A DNA stretch of 45,642 bases from an uncultured Lysobacterales bacterium (GCA_946886865.1 CAMPJI010000016.1:1-45642); one strand, 5' to 3'; shown: positions 13,558 through 23,121, counted from the stretch's first letter. The notes: generated by a model from the letters alone, not told the origin. Numbers and translations: made by a program.

Positions 13558-13980
13558 ATGCGCGCCGACTTCTACCTGATCGCCAAACCGCGCTTCGCGC
13601 AGCAGCCGTTGCTGCTGGTGTGCGAGCTGGCGCGCAAGGCCTGCGACGCCGGCCAGCCGGTGCTGCTGCTGGCGCGCGACGTGGCGCAGGCCGAGCAGCT
13701 CGACGACCTGCTGTGGTCGTTCGATCCGGATGCCTTCATCCCGCACCAGATCGCCGGCGAGGATGCGGACGAAGAGGAGGCCGCGGTGCTGATCGCCGCT
13801 CCCGAACACGACGCGCCGATGCGCCCGCTGGTGATCAACCTGCGCGACGAACCGGTGGACGGTGCGTTCGAGCGGGTGCTGGAAGTGGTGCCGGCCGACG
13901 AATCCGCCCGCGGCCCGTTGCGCGAGCGCTGGAAGCAGTACCAGGCACGCGGCCTGGACGTTAAGAAGCACGACATGTAG
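13558..13980 (+). CDS. holC: DNA polymerase III chi subunit
   Basis: Chi links the clamp loader to single-stranded DNA-binding protein and pairs with psi (HolD). 140 residues, the usual size. Family features are MRADFYLIAKP at the N-terminus, the Rossmann-like segment VCELARKACDAGQPVLLLARD, and LDDLLWSFDPDAFIPHQI. The gene lies between pepA and valS on the same strand, a classic arrangement. The stop codon TAG lies inside a palindromic repeat (see the repeat entry). A holD candidate occurs about 4 kb away in this window. Confidence 0.94.
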   Translation: MRADFYLIAKPRFAQQPLLLVCELARKACDAGQPVLLLARDVAQAEQLDDLLWSFDPDAFIPHQIAGEDADEEEAAVLIAAPEHDAPMRPLVINLRDEPVDGAFERVLEVVPADESARGPLRERWKQYQARGLDVKKHDM

Positions 13981-14005
13981 CCCGGGTCAGCACAGCGCAC
14001 CCGGG
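13977..14005. repeat. TGTAGCCCGGGT-type palindromic repeat overlapping the holC stop
   Basis: CCCGGGT (13981-13987) and ACCCGGG (13999-14005) form a seven-base stem with an 11-base loop, preceded by TGTAG. The holC stop TAG (13978-13980) is part of this block. I recognise the pattern as a common intergenic repeat in xanthomonads and relatives; copy number cannot be tested here. Confidence 0.55.
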
Positions 14006-14090
14006 ACGCGGGCCCTGGAGGCACTGCGCATAACCGGGCTGCGGTTTCCGCCCGTCGCAATCCGGGCGACGCATGATTCCACGACACTGG

Positions 14091-14110
14091 ATCCCCGCCT
14101 TCGCGGGGAT
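14091..14110. repeat. ATCCCCGC-CTTC-GCGGGGAT palindrome upstream of valS
   Basis: A perfect eight-base stem with a four-base loop, embedded in TGGATCCCCGCCTTCGCGGG and followed by ATGACG. This is a widespread short bacterial intergenic palindrome. It ends 20 bases before the valS start and could fold in the valS leader. A sequence relative lies between etfB and etfA. Confidence 0.65.
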
Positions 14111-14130
14111 GACGAGCCAGAGCAATCGAG

Positions 14131-17058
14131 ATGACGACTTCGCTGTCCCCCAGCTACGACCCGACCCAGTTCGAAGCGCGCCTGTACCAGCAGTGGGAGG
14201 CCAGCGGCGCGTTCAAGCCGCGTGGCGAGGGCGAGCCGTACTCCATCCTGCTGCCGCCGCCGAACGTCACCGGCACCCTGCACATGGGCCACGCGTTCCA
14301 GCACACGCTGCAGGACGCGCTGGTGCGCTACCACCGCATGCGCGGCTTCGACACGCTGTGGCAGATGGGCAGCGACCACGCCGGCATCGCCACCGAGATG
14401 GTCGTCTCGCGCAACCTGGCGCTGGAAGGCAAGGGCGAGACCCGCGACTCGCTGGGCCGCGAGGGCTTCATCGCCAAGGTCTGGGAGTGGAAGCAGCAGT
14501 CGGGTGACACCATCGAGCGCCAGATGCGCCGGCTCGGCACGTCCGGCGACTGGTCGCGCAGCGTGTTCACCATGGACCCGATGGCCGCCGAGGCGGTGGT
14601 CGAGGCCTTCGTTCGCATGCATGAGGACGGCCTGATCTACCGCGGCCAGCGGCTGGTCAACTGGGACCCGGTGCTGAAGACCGCCATCTCTGACCTGGAA
14701 GTGGTCAACGAGGAGGAGGACGGTTCGCTGTGGTCGATCCGGTACCCGCTCGCCGATGGCGTGGCCTACGAGCATGTCGAGCACGACGCCGACGGCAACG
14801 AAGTGCTGCGCGAAGTCCGCGACTATGTCGTGGTCGCCACCACGCGCCCGGAGACGATGCTCGGCGACACCGCCGCGATGGTGCACCCGGACGATCCGCG
14901 CTACCTCGCGCTGCATGGCAAGGCGGTCGAGCTGCCGCTCACGGGCCGGCGCATCCCCGTCATCACCGACGACTACGTGGACCGCGCGTTCGGTACCGGC
15001 GTGGTCAAGGTCACGCCGGCGCACGATTTCAACGACTACCAGGTCGGCCAGCGCCACGGCCTGCCGCTGATCAACATCTTCACCCCGGAAGCGAAGGTGA
15101 TCGGAGCTGACGGCGAAAGCAATTTCGGGACTGTCGCTGGCAACCCGATGGAGGCACTTGAGGCCGGCGTGCGCGATGCTGACTCACTTCATGGAATTCC
15201 CGAGAAGTATCGTGGCCTTGATCGTTTCGCTGCTCGCGACGCCGTAGTCGCCGACCTCGAGGACGCGGGGCTGCTGGTCGAGACGAAGCCGCACAAGCTG
15301 CAGGTCCCGCGCGGTGACCGCACGGGCCAGGTGATCGAGCCGTACCTGACCGACCAGTGGTTCGTGAAGATGGACGGGCTGGGCGCGCGCGGCCTGCAAC
15401 TGGTCGAGGACGGGGATGTCCGCCTGGTGCCCGGCAACTGGGTCAACACCTACCGCCACTGGATGGAGAACATCCAGGACTGGTGCATCAGCCGCCAGCT
15501 CTGGTGGGGCCACCGCATCCCGGCGTGGTACGACGAGGCCGGGCGCATCTATGTCGGCCGCGACGAGGCCGAAGTCCGCACGAAGCATTCGTTGGGCAGC
15601 GACGTCACGCTGACGCAGGACAGCGACGTCCTGGAGACGTGGTTCTCCTCGGCGCTGTGGCCGTTCTCCACCCAAGGCTGGCCCAACGACGCGTTGATGG
15701 CCGAGCGCGGCTTCGACCGCTTCGTGCCGTCCTCGGTGCTGGTCACCGGTTTCGACATCATCTTCTTCTGGGTCGCGCGCATGATCATGGCGACCGACCA
15801 CTTCACCGGGCGCGTGCCGTTCAAGGACGTCTACATCACCGGCCTGGTGCGCGACGCGCACGGCCAGAAGATGTCCAAGTCCAAGGGCAACATCCTGGAC
15901 CCGCTGGACCTGATCGACGGCATCAGCCTGGACGACCTCGTGGCCAAGCGCACCACCGGCCTGATGCAGCCGAAGATGGCCGAGAAGATCGCCAAGGCCA
16001 CGCGCAAGGAGTTCCCGGACGGCATCCCGGCGTTCGGTGCCGACGCGCTGCGTTTCACCATCGCCGCGCTGGCCGGCCACGGGCGCGACATCCGCTTCGA
16101 CCTCGGGCGTGCGGAGGGCTACAAGAACTTCTGCAACAAGCTGTGGAATGCCACGCGCTTCGTGCTGATGAACACCGAGGGCGCCGTGTTCCAAGGCGTG
16201 CCTCAGCCGCGCACCGACGCCGAGCGCTGGATCCTCGCGCGCCTGGACGCCACCGCCGCCGAGGCCGCGAAGCACTTCGCCGACTACCGCTTCGACCTGC
16301 TCAGCCAGGCGATGTACGAGTTTGCGTGGAACGACTTCTGCGACTGGTTCGTCGAGCTGGCCAAGCCCGCGCTCAATGGCGATGACGCCGACGCCGCGGC
16401 CAGCACCCGCCACACCCTGCTGTACGTGCTGGAGCGCCTGCTCGCCCTGCTGCATCCGCTGGTGCCGTTCGTGACCGAGGAGTTGTGGCAGCAGGTGGCA
16501 CCGCGCCTGGGCATCGACGGCGACACCATCATGCTGCGGGCTTACCCGGAGGCCGGCGACATCGACGTGTCCGGCTTCGGCTCGGCAAGTGACGACGTGG
16601 AGTGGCTGAAGGCCATGGTCACCGCGCTGCGCCGCATTCGCAGCGAGCTCAACGTGCCGCCGGTGCGCCAGGTCACGCTGCTGCTGGCCGGCGGCGACGC
16701 GGCCGACCGCGCGCGTATGGACCGCTTCGCCGGTTCGCTTCGCTTCCTCAACCGACTCGAACGCATCGAGTGGCTGGACGACGCCGGCACCGCGCCGGCA
16801 TCGGCGGCCGCGGTGGTCGGCGACCTGCGCCTGCTGGTGCCGCTGGAGGGCCTGGTCGACCTCGACGCCGAGCGCACGCGCCTGGACAAGGAGCTGAAGA
16901 AGGTCGAGTCCGAGATCGGCAAGTGCCGCGGCAAGCTGGCCAGCGATACCTTCGTCAGCAACGCCCCACCGGCGGTCGTGGAACAGGAGCGCAAGCGCCT
17001 GGCCGACTGGACGACGCAACTCGAGGCGTTGGCGGCGCAGCGGAGCAAGCTGGGCTGA
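14131..17058 (+). CDS. valS: Valyl-tRNA synthetase
   Basis: Charges tRNA-Val with valine; class Ia synthetase with an editing domain. 975 residues. HIGH-type motif HMGH at 51-54 ([13 protein letters not shown]), editing CP1 domain at about 190-350 with [17 protein letters not shown] at 580-584, anticodon-binding domain at about 690-830 and a C-terminal coiled-coil arm ([22 protein letters not shown]). Start ATG 14131. Residues about 325-372 carry unusually AT-rich codons compared with the rest of the gene, although the frame is intact and family motifs resume directly (KYRGLDRF). The gene ends facing rimI. Confidence 0.97.
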   Translation: MTTSLSPSYDPTQFEARLYQQWEASGAFKPRGEGEPYSILLPPPNVTGTLHMGHAFQHTLQDALVRYHRMRGFDTLWQMGSDHAGIATEMVVSRNLALEGKGETRDSLGREGFIAKVWEWKQQSGDTIERQMRRLGTSGDWSRSVFTMDPMAAEAVVEAFVRMHEDGLIYRGQRLVNWDPVLKTAISDLEVVNEEEDGSLWSIRYPLADGVAYEHVEHDADGNEVLREVRDYVVVATTRPETMLGDTAAMVHPDDPRYLALHGKAVELPLTGRRIPVITDDYVDRAFGTGVVKVTPAHDFNDYQVGQRHGLPLINIFTPEAKVIGADGESNFGTVAGNPMEALEAGVRDADSLHGIPEKYRGLDRFAARDAVVADLEDAGLLVETKPHKLQVPRGDRTGQVIEPYLTDQWFVKMDGLGARGLQLVEDGDVRLVPGNWVNTYRHWMENIQDWCISRQLWWGHRIPAWYDEAGRIYVGRDEAEVRTKHSLGSDVTLTQDSDVLETWFSSALWPFSTQGWPNDALMAERGFDRFVPSSVLVTGFDIIFFWVARMIMATDHFTGRVPFKDVYITGLVRDAHGQKMSKSKGNILDPLDLIDGISLDDLVAKRTTGLMQPKMAEKIAKATRKEFPDGIPAFGADALRFTIAALAGHGRDIRFDLGRAEGYKNFCNKLWNATRFVLMNTEGAVFQGVPQPRTDAERWILARLDATAAEAAKHFADYRFDLLSQAMYEFAWNDFCDWFVELAKPALNGDDADAAASTRHTLLYVLERLLALLHPLVPFVTEELWQQVAPRLGIDGDTIMLRAYPEAGDIDVSGFGSASDDVEWLKAMVTALRRIRSELNVPPVRQVTLLLAGGDAADRARMDRFAGSLRFLNRLERIEWLDDAGTAPASAAAVVGDLRLLVPLEGLVDLDAERTRLDKELKKVESEIGKCRGKLASDTFVSNAPPAVVEQERKRLADWTTQLEALAAQRSKLG

Positions 17059-17076
17059 CGCTGCAGGCCTGAGACC

Positions 17077-17101
17077 GGGGTCGCGCGGTCCGTGCGATCC
17101 C
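17077..17101 (+). terminator. Hairpin after valS
   Basis: GGGGTCGCGC and GTGCGATCCC form a ten-base stem with two G-U pairs and a five-base loop, 18 bases after the valS stop and just before the convergent rimI stop. The G-U pairs favour the plus-strand RNA. There is no U-tract, so function as a terminator is uncertain. Confidence 0.35.
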
Positions 17102-17114
17102 GCGTCCGGTCACG

Positions 17115-17591
17115 TCAAACCAGCTCGATCGCCATCACGATCGCGTCCTCGCGGCCATCGCGCGCAGGGTAGTAGCGCGGCCGGCGCCCGATCTCGTTGA
17201 AGCCCTCCTCGTGGTACAGCCCGATGGCGCCGCGGTTGGACGGTCGCACCTCCAGGAATACCCGCTGCACGGCGCGCCCGCGCGCCAGGTGCAGGAATGC
17301 GCGCACCAGCTTGCGGCCCAGTCCGCGCCCCTGCGCTTCCGGCGCGACGCAAACATTGAGCACGTGCGCCTCGCCCGCGGCGATGCTCATCAGGAAGTAG
17401 CCCAGGACGCGGCCGTCCTCGTGCAGGACCCACGCCGGGTAATCGGCCCGCAGGCAGTCGCGGAAGATGCCCAGCGTCCACGGGAACGGATAGGCACGGA
17501 TCTCGATCGCATGCACCGCGTCGAGGTCGGATTCACGCATCGGCCGCAACAGCGGCGCGGTGAGCACCGTGTCGCTGGCAAGGGCGCTCAT
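17115..17591 (-). CDS. rimI: Ribosomal protein S18-alanine N-acetyltransferase
   Basis: GNAT-fold enzyme that acetylates the N-terminal Ala of ribosomal protein S18. 158 residues from ATG 17591 (MSALASDTVL). Acetyl-CoA loop at APEAQGRGLGRKLV, the RimI-specific LNVCVAPE strand, and the end motif FLEVRPSNRGAIGLYHEEGF with the Glu and Tyr positions used in catalysis. The start overlaps the stop of the upstream gene by four bases (ATGA, 17588-17591). An E. coli-like holD-rimI order is suggested by this neighbour. Confidence 0.93.
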   Translation of the reverse strand: MSALASDTVLTAPLLRPMRESDLDAVHAIEIRAYPFPWTLGIFRDCLRADYPAWVLHEDGRVLGYFLMSIAAGEAHVLNVCVAPEAQGRGLGRKLVRAFLHLARGRAVQRVFLEVRPSNRGAIGLYHEEGFNEIGRRPRYYPARDGREDAIVMAIELV

Positions 17592-18040
17592 TGCCGGCCC
17601 TGCCGGCGGCGTGCCCGCAACCGCACCCACAGCGCGCGCTTGGCCGCCGCATCGCCCTGCACCGCAGCGGTATCCACGCCCAGTTCCTGCAGGACGGCTT
17701 CGGCCGCGCGGGCGGTGCGCTGCCCGGCGGCGCGCAGCAGCGCGCGGTGCAGGCTGCGCAGGCCGGCCGCCGGGGGCATGGCGGACGGCGACGGGGCGAC
17801 CCCCGCCTCCCCCGCCTCTTTGAGCGGCGGCGGGCGCCGCGGTCGCTCGACGGCACGCCCGGCTGGCACCGCGACGGGCGGCGTCGCGCTGACCGCCATG
17901 TCCATGCGGCTCGCGCGCTTCACCGGAGGCGCGTCGCTCACTTCGTCCGACGGCTGCAGCGCGGGCGCGCCCGCCGCGAACACGGCGTGCCCCATCGCGC
18001 GCAGCCACTCGCACTGCTCGGCGGTCCACGGCAGGCTCAT
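17588..18040 (-). CDS. Candidate DNA polymerase III psi subunit (HolD-like)
   Basis: 150 residues from ATG 18040. No strong family motif is obvious, but three facts point to psi. First, the N-terminus WTAEQCEWLRAMGHAVFAAG resembles the chi-binding segment of E. coli psi (RRDWQLQQLGITQWSLR as I recall it): aromatic, Leu, small residue, Gly, then hydrophobics. Second, the C-terminal helical part AEAVLQELGVDTAAVQGD can be laid on the psi stretch around DVLRALTVSPDQVLQL. Third, holD lies directly upstream of rimI in E. coli and here the two overlap by four bases. Residues about 28-92 form a Pro/Ala-rich disordered linker absent from E. coli psi. Its start overlaps the pssA stop (ATGA). Identification is inference; it may instead be a family-specific unknown protein. 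Confidence 0.55.
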   Translation of the reverse strand: MSLPWTAEQCEWLRAMGHAVFAAGAPALQPSDEVSDAPPVKRASRMDMAVSATPPVAVPAGRAVERPRRPPPLKEAGEAGVAPSPSAMPPAAGLRSLHRALLRAAGQRTARAAEAVLQELGVDTAAVQGDAAAKRALWVRLRARRRQGRQ

Positions 18041-18804
18041 GTGATCGGCTCCGCAGGCTCGCGCCGCGCCTTGCGGACCAGCCAGGCCAGCGGACCGCTG
18101 GCCGCGTAGGTGGCGCTGGCCAGCAGCAGCACCGCCGGCGGGTCGATGGCCACCGCCACCAGCACCACCAGCGCGGCCAGGATGGCCAGGAACGGCACCC
18201 GGTCGTGCCGCGCCCCGCCCTTGAAACTGGAGTAGCGCACGCGGCTGACCATCAGCAGCGCGGCCGTGACCGTGACGCCGAGCGCCACGTAGCGCAGGTC
18301 TTCGCCCAGGTAGCCCAGCGCGTGGCACAGCCACACGAAGCTGGCGACCAGCGCCGCCGCGGCCGGGCTCGCCAGCCCGACGAACCAGCGCTTGTCGACC
18401 TGTGCCACCTGCGAGTTGAACCGCGCCAGCCGCAGCGCCGCGCACGCCGCGTACAGGAAGGCCGCCACCCAGCCCACCTTGCCCGCCGTGGGTCCGTCGG
18501 CCGCAGTGAACGACAGCGCCCAGTGGTACATCACCAGCGCCGGCGCCAGGCCGAAGCTGATCAGGTCGGCGAGCGAGTCGTACTGCACGCCGAATTCGCT
18601 CTGGGTATGGGTCAGTCGTGCCACCCGCCCGTCCACGCCATCGAGGATCGCGGCCACGAATATCGCGATGCAGGCCTCGTCGAAACGCCCCTGCGTGGCG
18701 GCGATGATCGCGTAGAAACCGGCGAACAGGCCGCCGGTGGTGAACAGGTTGGGCAGCAGGTAGATGCCGCGGCCGCGGGGCCGTGGCGTGTGCGATGGGT
18801 CCAT
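18037..18804 (-). CDS. pssA: CDP-diacylglycerol-serine O-phosphatidyltransferase
   Basis: Makes phosphatidylserine from CDP-diacylglycerol and serine, the first step toward phosphatidylethanolamine; inner membrane. 255 residues from ATG 18804 (MDPSHTPRPRG). The CDP-alcohol phosphatidyltransferase signature is complete: D58 G59, A62 R63, G72, D76 and D80. Six or more transmembrane helices follow, with YLLPNLFTTGGLFAGF as the typical first helix of this membrane-bound (type II) form, unlike the soluble E. coli enzyme. An open frame extends upstream to 19767 but crosses two plus-strand genes and is rejected. First gene of a pssA-holD-like-rimI unit joined by four-base overlaps. Confidence 0.93.
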   Translation of the reverse strand: MDPSHTPRPRGRGIYLLPNLFTTGGLFAGFYAIIAATQGRFDEACIAIFVAAILDGVDGRVARLTHTQSEFGVQYDSLADLISFGLAPALVMYHWALSFTAADGPTAGKVGWVAAFLYAACAALRLARFNSQVAQVDKRWFVGLASPAAAALVASFVWLCHALGYLGEDLRYVALGVTVTAALLMVSRVRYSSFKGGARHDRVPFLAILAALVVLVAVAIDPPAVLLLASATYAASGPLAWLVRKARREPAEPIT

Positions 18805-18891
18805 GTTTTCAAGTGTAGCGCTTGCCTGCGGCCCCCCGCGGTGCTGCAATCGGCGTCCCTGTACTGCCCGCGACCCCGCCTGGAGCTGAGC

Positions 18892-19326
18892 ATGGCCCGT
18901 CCCGCCCGCCTTTCCGCTGTCCGCGCCACCCCACTGCTGGGGGCCGGCCTGCTGGTGGCCTTGGTCGCCGCCCCCGCCCTGGCCGGTGAGGTCTACAAGT
19001 GGAAGGACGCCCAAGGCGTGACCCACTATTCCGATGCCCCGCCGGCCGGGAACAATTACGAAAGCCGGGAAATCCGCCACCGGCCGGGCACGCCCGCCAC
19101 GGCGCAGGCCGAGGCCAGCGCGCCAGTGGAAAACAGCCGCTGCACCGAAGCCCGCACCATGCTGGCGCAGTTGCAGTCCGGTGACCCGGTCGGTATCGAT
19201 GCCGATGGCGACGGCAAGGCCGACGGTGCACTGAACGACGCGCAGAAGGCTGCCCAGATGAGGGTGGCGGAAGCCTCGATCAGCGCCAATTGCTCTAACA
19301 CCGAAGTGGCGTCGCCGGCGGTCTGA
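18892..19326 (+). CDS. DUF4124 domain exported protein
   Basis: 144 residues from ATG 18892, with GGAG eight bases upstream. A signal peptide covers about residues 1-31 ([12 protein letters not shown], cleavage after ALA). The mature N-terminus [19 protein letters not shown] is the DUF4124 hallmark (Y-x-W-x-D-x-x-G-x-x-x-Y-S-D). The C-terminal half has two cysteines (RCTEAR and ANCSN) that could pair, and an acidic Asp/Gly stretch [12 protein letters not shown] that looks like a calcium-loop motif. DUF4124 proteins are periplasmic with no settled function. The gene is divergent from pssA and ahead of proS. Confidence 0.88.
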   Translation: MARPARLSAVRATPLLGAGLLVALVAAPALAGEVYKWKDAQGVTHYSDAPPAGNNYESREIRHRPGTPATAQAEASAPVENSRCTEARTMLAQLQSGDPVGIDADGDGKADGALNDAQKAAQMRVAEASISANCSNTEVASPAV

Positions 19327-19408
19327 GCGGCTGTCGAAGCAATGTCCCGCTCCGGCGGGGCGACATTGGCATGGCAGAATGCGCGGCCCACCCGCCCGGA
19401 CGCCGCCG

Positions 19409-21133
19409 ATGCGCCTGTCGCAGTTCCACCTCCACACCAGCAAGGAAACCCCCGCCGACGCCGAGGTCATCAGCCACAAGCTGATGCTCAAGGCGGGCAT
19501 GATCCGCAAGCTCGCCGCCGGCCTGTACACGTGGAGCCCGCTGGGCCTGCGCGTACTGCGCAAGGTCGAGCGCGTGGTGCGCGAGGAAATGGACGCCGCG
19601 GGGGCGATCGAACTGCTGATGCCGGCCGTGCAGCCGCGCGAGTTGTGGGAGGAGACCGGCCGCTGGGAAAAGTTCGGCGGCCAGTTGCTCAAGATCCAGG
19701 ATCGCAAGGAGGCCTGGTACTGCTTCGGCCCGACGCACGAGGAAGTCATCACCGACTTCGCGCGCAACGAGCTGTCCAGCTACAAGCAGCTGCCGGTCAC
19801 CTGGTACCAGATCCAGACCAAGTTCCGCGACGAGATCCGCCCGCGCTTCGGCGTGATGCGCGCGCGCGAGTTCCTGATGAAGGACGCCTACTCCTTCCAC
19901 CTGGATGACGGGGACCTCGACCGGCAGTACCGGGTGATGTACGACGCCTACGGCCGCATCTTCACCCGGCTGGGGCTGGGCTTCCGCGCGGTGTTCGCCG
20001 ACACCGGCGCGATCGGCGGCTCGGCCTCGCACGAGTTCCACGTGCTGGCCGACTCGGGTGAGGACGCGATCGCCTTCAGCGACGGGTCCGACTATGCCGC
20101 CAACGTCGAACTGGCCGAGGCGCTGGCGCCGGGCGATCGTCCCGCCGCCACCGAGCCGATGCGCACCGTCGACACGCCCACGCAGAAGACCTGCGAGGAC
20201 GTCGCGGCGCTGATGGACATCGCGCTGGCGCGCACCGTGAAGTCGATCGCCGTGATGGGCCAGGACGAGGCCGGCGCGCCGCAGTTCGTGCTGGCGCTGG
20301 TGCGCGGCGACCACGCCGTCAACGAGATCAAGCTGTCGAAGGTGGCGGGGCTGGCCGAGTACCGGTTGGCGACGGAGGCGGAAATCGCCACGCATCTGGG
20401 CAGCCAGCCCGGCTTCCTCGGCCCCGTGAATCCGAAGCGGCCCATCCGCGTGGTGGCCGACCGCAGCGTGGCCGCCATGGCCGACTTCGTGGTCGGCGCC
20501 AACGTGCCCGGCCAGCACCTGGCCGGCGTGAACTGGGGCCGCGACCTGCCCGAACCCGATGCCGTCGCCGACATCCGCAACGTCGTGGCCGGCGATGCCT
20601 CGCCTGACGGGCGCGGCACGCTGGGCATCGCGCGTGGCATCGAGGTGGGACATGTGTTCCAACTGGGCCGCAAGTACGCCGAAGCCATGAAGTGCACCGT
20701 GCTGGACGAGACCGGCAAGGCCGCGGTGCCGGCCATGGGCTGCTACGGCATCGGCGTCTCGCGCATCGTCGCGGCGGCCATCGAGCAGAACCACGACGAC
20801 GCCGGCATCCGCTGGCCGGTGGCGATGGCGCCCTGGCAGGCCGTGGTGTGCGTGATCAATCCAAAGAACGATCCCGCCGTCACCGCGGCCGCCGAGGCGC
20901 TGTACCGCGACCTCAATGCCGCCGGCGTCGAAACCGCCCTGGACGACCGCGGTCTGCGGCCGGGGGCGATGTTTGCCGATATCGAGCTGATCGGCGTTCC
21001 TCACCGGGTGGTGGTGTCCGGACGCGGGCTGGAGGCGGGCACATTCGAATACCGCCGTCGCGATGCATCGGAGTCCGAAAACCTCGATCGCGCCGCCCTG
21101 TTCGACCGCATGGGGATGTCTGCGACGGTGTGA
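19409..21133 (+). CDS. proS: Prolyl-tRNA synthetase, bacterial type with INS editing domain
   Basis: Charges tRNA-Pro; class II synthetase. 574 residues from ATG 19409 ([19 protein letters not shown]); a longer frame from 19379 lacks family support. Motif 1 region [19 protein letters not shown], motif 2 with [15 protein letters not shown] and the Arg-containing [18 protein letters not shown], and motif 3 GCYGIGVSR at about 444. An insertion of roughly 160-180 residues between motifs 2 and 3 is the INS domain that hydrolyses mis-charged Ala-tRNA-Pro. The C-terminal anticodon-binding domain follows. It is the only gene of its unit apart from the DUF4124 gene upstream. Confidence 0.96.
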   Translation: MRLSQFHLHTSKETPADAEVISHKLMLKAGMIRKLAAGLYTWSPLGLRVLRKVERVVREEMDAAGAIELLMPAVQPRELWEETGRWEKFGGQLLKIQDRKEAWYCFGPTHEEVITDFARNELSSYKQLPVTWYQIQTKFRDEIRPRFGVMRAREFLMKDAYSFHLDDGDLDRQYRVMYDAYGRIFTRLGLGFRAVFADTGAIGGSASHEFHVLADSGEDAIAFSDGSDYAANVELAEALAPGDRPAATEPMRTVDTPTQKTCEDVAALMDIALARTVKSIAVMGQDEAGAPQFVLALVRGDHAVNEIKLSKVAGLAEYRLATEAEIATHLGSQPGFLGPVNPKRPIRVVADRSVAAMADFVVGANVPGQHLAGVNWGRDLPEPDAVADIRNVVAGDASPDGRGTLGIARGIEVGHVFQLGRKYAEAMKCTVLDETGKAAVPAMGCYGIGVSRIVAAAIEQNHDDAGIRWPVAMAPWQAVVCVINPKNDPAVTAAAEALYRDLNAAGVETALDDRGLRPGAMFADIELIGVPHRVVVSGRGLEAGTFEYRRRDASESENLDRAALFDRMGMSATV

Positions 21134-21305
21134 AAGCACCGCTACCGGGTTTAGTGCGCCGGTATCGCGCACATTATGTGACGCCGCATCGATCCGAAAC
21201 TCCCGGTCGCGCCCCGTGCATTTACGGCGGGCGTGGCGGCCCCGTATGATGGCGCCCGGCACCAGGGACGGTTTTTCCTCCCGCACCCCCTACCCGGAGA
21301 TATTC

Positions 21306-21671
21306 ATGTCGATCGACGTCAATTCGCTGTCGGCCAAGGAACTCGAGTCCCTCATCAGCAAGGCCAAGAAGCGCAAGACCACGCTGGCCAAGCGCAAGCC
21401 GGCCGCGGCCGTTAAGAAGAAGCTCGCCGCGCAGGCCAAGGCCGAGGGCTACACCCTGGCGGAACTGTTCGGGGGCGGCGCTGCCGCAACCCGCGCGCCG
21501 GCCACCGCCGGCAAGGCGAAGAAGGCCCGCAAGCCGCTGGGCAAGGTGGCGCCGAAGTACCGCAACCCGGCCAATCCGTCGGAAACGTGGACCGGCCGCG
21601 GCAAGCAGCCGCGCTGGCTGGCGGCCTACACGAGCGCCGGGCGCACGGTGGACGAGTTCGCGATCAAATAA
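21306..21671 (+). CDS. H-NS family DNA-binding protein
   Basis: 121 residues. The C-terminal domain YRNPANPSETWTGRGKQPRWL is the H-NS AT-hook-like DNA-binding signature (W-T-G-R-G-x-x-P-x-W). The N-terminus (MSIDVNSLSAKELESLISKAKKRK) is the short oligomerisation helix seen in xanthomonad members such as XrvA, and the linker is unusually Lys/Ala/Pro-rich. Proteins of this type silence AT-rich DNA, so the AT-rich insert near position 1200-2640 would be a natural target; this is inference. Start ATG 21306 with GGAGA seven bases upstream. A strong terminator follows the stop. Confidence 0.9.
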   Translation: MSIDVNSLSAKELESLISKAKKRKTTLAKRKPAAAVKKKLAAQAKAEGYTLAELFGGGAAATRAPATAGKAKKARKPLGKVAPKYRNPANPSETWTGRGKQPRWLAAYTSAGRTVDEFAIK

Positions 21672-21694
21672 ATCGCCGCCGCTTCTGAGAAAAC

Positions 21695-21720
21695 GCCGGC
21701 CTTGCGCCGGCTTTTTTTTT
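21695..21720 (+). terminator. Rho-independent terminator after the H-NS-like gene
   Basis: A GCCGGC stem (21695-21700 and 21706-21711) with a five-base loop is followed directly by nine T. It starts 24 bases after the stop codon and faces the convergent ThrE-family gene. Confidence 0.92.
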
Positions 21721-21761
21721 CGCGGCCGCCTGGCTGCGGCCACCAGGCGTATCGGCAGCGG

Positions 21762-23021
21762 TCAGAGATTCCGTCGTGCCGGCAGCAGCAGATTACCGAA
21801 CAGCAACCCCGCCACCAGCGCCAGCAGGATATTGACCACCGCCAGCATGGCCTCCTGCCCGGCATTCACGTCCTGCTGCTGGATCAATGTCAGCAGACCG
21901 CGCAGGCTGGTGCTGCCGGGCACCAGCATGATGATGCCCGGGACACGGATGATCGCCCCCGGGCGTTTCCACCAGCGGGCGTAGGCATTGCCCGCCACGG
22001 TCATCGCCAGCGCGGCGAGGAAGACGCCGGCCGGGCTGCCGAAGGCCAGCCCCGAATACCGCGAAATCAGGTACCCGCCGGCGGCAGCGGCCATCACCTT
22101 GGGGTAATCGCGCAGGTCGCCCCGGAACAGCACCGCGAACGCGAACGCCGCCACGAGCAGGGCCGACCACTCCACCCACGCCGGCTGCGGCCGCAATGCA
22201 CGCACTGCGGGCTCGAGCCCCAGCAGCGACGCCACGTACAGGGCGATCACCGTGCCGACGGTCAGCTTCATCACGGTGGTCACCGCGCCGGCGAAGCGCG
22301 CGGTCCCCGACACCAGGTGCTGGCTGGTCAGTTCGCTCATCGCGTTGGTGAGTGCCAGGCCGGGCAGCAGCACGATCAGCGAGGCAATGATCACCGTGTT
22401 CTGGTTGAGCGGCGCGACGAAGCTGGCCACCAGCACCGTAACCGCCGCCGCGACCACGCCGGCGATCGCATCCACGCCCTCCTTCAGCCGGGGCCGCGAG
22501 TCCGCCAGCAGCACGAGCAGGCCGATCAGCAGGCCGTTGGCCGCGGCCACGCCGATGTCCAGCCACGGCAGCCGCAGCAGCCCGGCGACGCCCGATGCCG
22601 CCAGTGCGAAGCCCAGCACCTGCAGCGAACGGGCGGTCCGGGTGGGCGGCCGGTCGAGCGCCTGCATCGCCGAGTGCGCTTCGGCCAGGTTGAGCTCGCC
22701 GGCCAGCACCGCCTCGGCGATGCGGTCGGTCTCACCCAGCCGGTGCAGGTCGTTCTCGCCGGGCGGCAGCCGGATTACGCGCGTGGTGTCGCTCTCGCCG
22801 GGCGGACGCTGGGGGTCGCTGAAGGTCAGGATCATCCCGGTCGGGTTCGACCACGGCTCGCATTCGAGCTTGAGCTTCTGCGCGACCGAGGTGATCGCGG
22901 CCTCCAGGCGCTGCGAGGTCGTCCCGTAGGCGTGCAGCCGTTCGGCAAGCTCGATCACGAAGTGGATGCGCGCGGCGTAGGTCGCATTGCTCAAGGGGGC
23001 GGGCGTCATGCGCGGAAGCAT
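21762..23021 (-). CDS. Threonine/serine exporter family protein (ThrE type, fused form)
   Basis: 419 residues combining both halves of the ThrE family in one chain. The N-terminal cytoplasmic part (about 15-125) has the signature IELAERLHAYGTTSQRLEAAI and a hydrolase-like segment NPTGMILTF. About ten transmembrane helices follow; conserved points include LLPGLALTNAMSELTSQHLVSG and RVPGIIMLVPGSTSLRG. The family exports small hydroxylated amino acids or, in some members, dicarboxylates; the substrate here cannot be read from sequence. ATG 23021 is used, with ATG 23009 (MTPAPLSN) as an alternative. The gene is divergent from the lipid-transport operon with about 100 bases between starts. Confidence 0.87.
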   Translation of the reverse strand: MLPRMTPAPLSNATYAARIHFVIELAERLHAYGTTSQRLEAAITSVAQKLKLECEPWSNPTGMILTFSDPQRPPGESDTTRVIRLPPGENDLHRLGETDRIAEAVLAGELNLAEAHSAMQALDRPPTRTARSLQVLGFALAASGVAGLLRLPWLDIGVAAANGLLIGLLVLLADSRPRLKEGVDAIAGVVAAAVTVLVASFVAPLNQNTVIIASLIVLLPGLALTNAMSELTSQHLVSGTARFAGAVTTVMKLTVGTVIALYVASLLGLEPAVRALRPQPAWVEWSALLVAAFAFAVLFRGDLRDYPKVMAAAAGGYLISRYSGLAFGSPAGVFLAALAMTVAGNAYARWWKRPGAIIRVPGIIMLVPGSTSLRGLLTLIQQQDVNAGQEAMLAVVNILLALVAGLLFGNLLLPARRNL

Positions 23022-23121
23022 GGCACGGCGATGCGACGGTGGTCATCGGATCTGGACGCCGCAATGTCGGGCGACCGCCCTCACGCCGCGCACGCCCCTC
23101 TGTGTATCCTCGCCCGCACCC

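Noticed and set aside
15184..17019. 611-codon open frame antisense to valS
   Set aside because: Low-complexity His/Arg/Gln/Val-rich translation without motifs; the sense strand is a canonical valyl-tRNA synthetase.
18805..19767. N-terminal extension of pssA upstream of ATG 18804
   Set aside because: The extension overlaps the DUF4124 gene and the start of proS on the other strand, and pssA homology begins at MDPSHTPRPRG.
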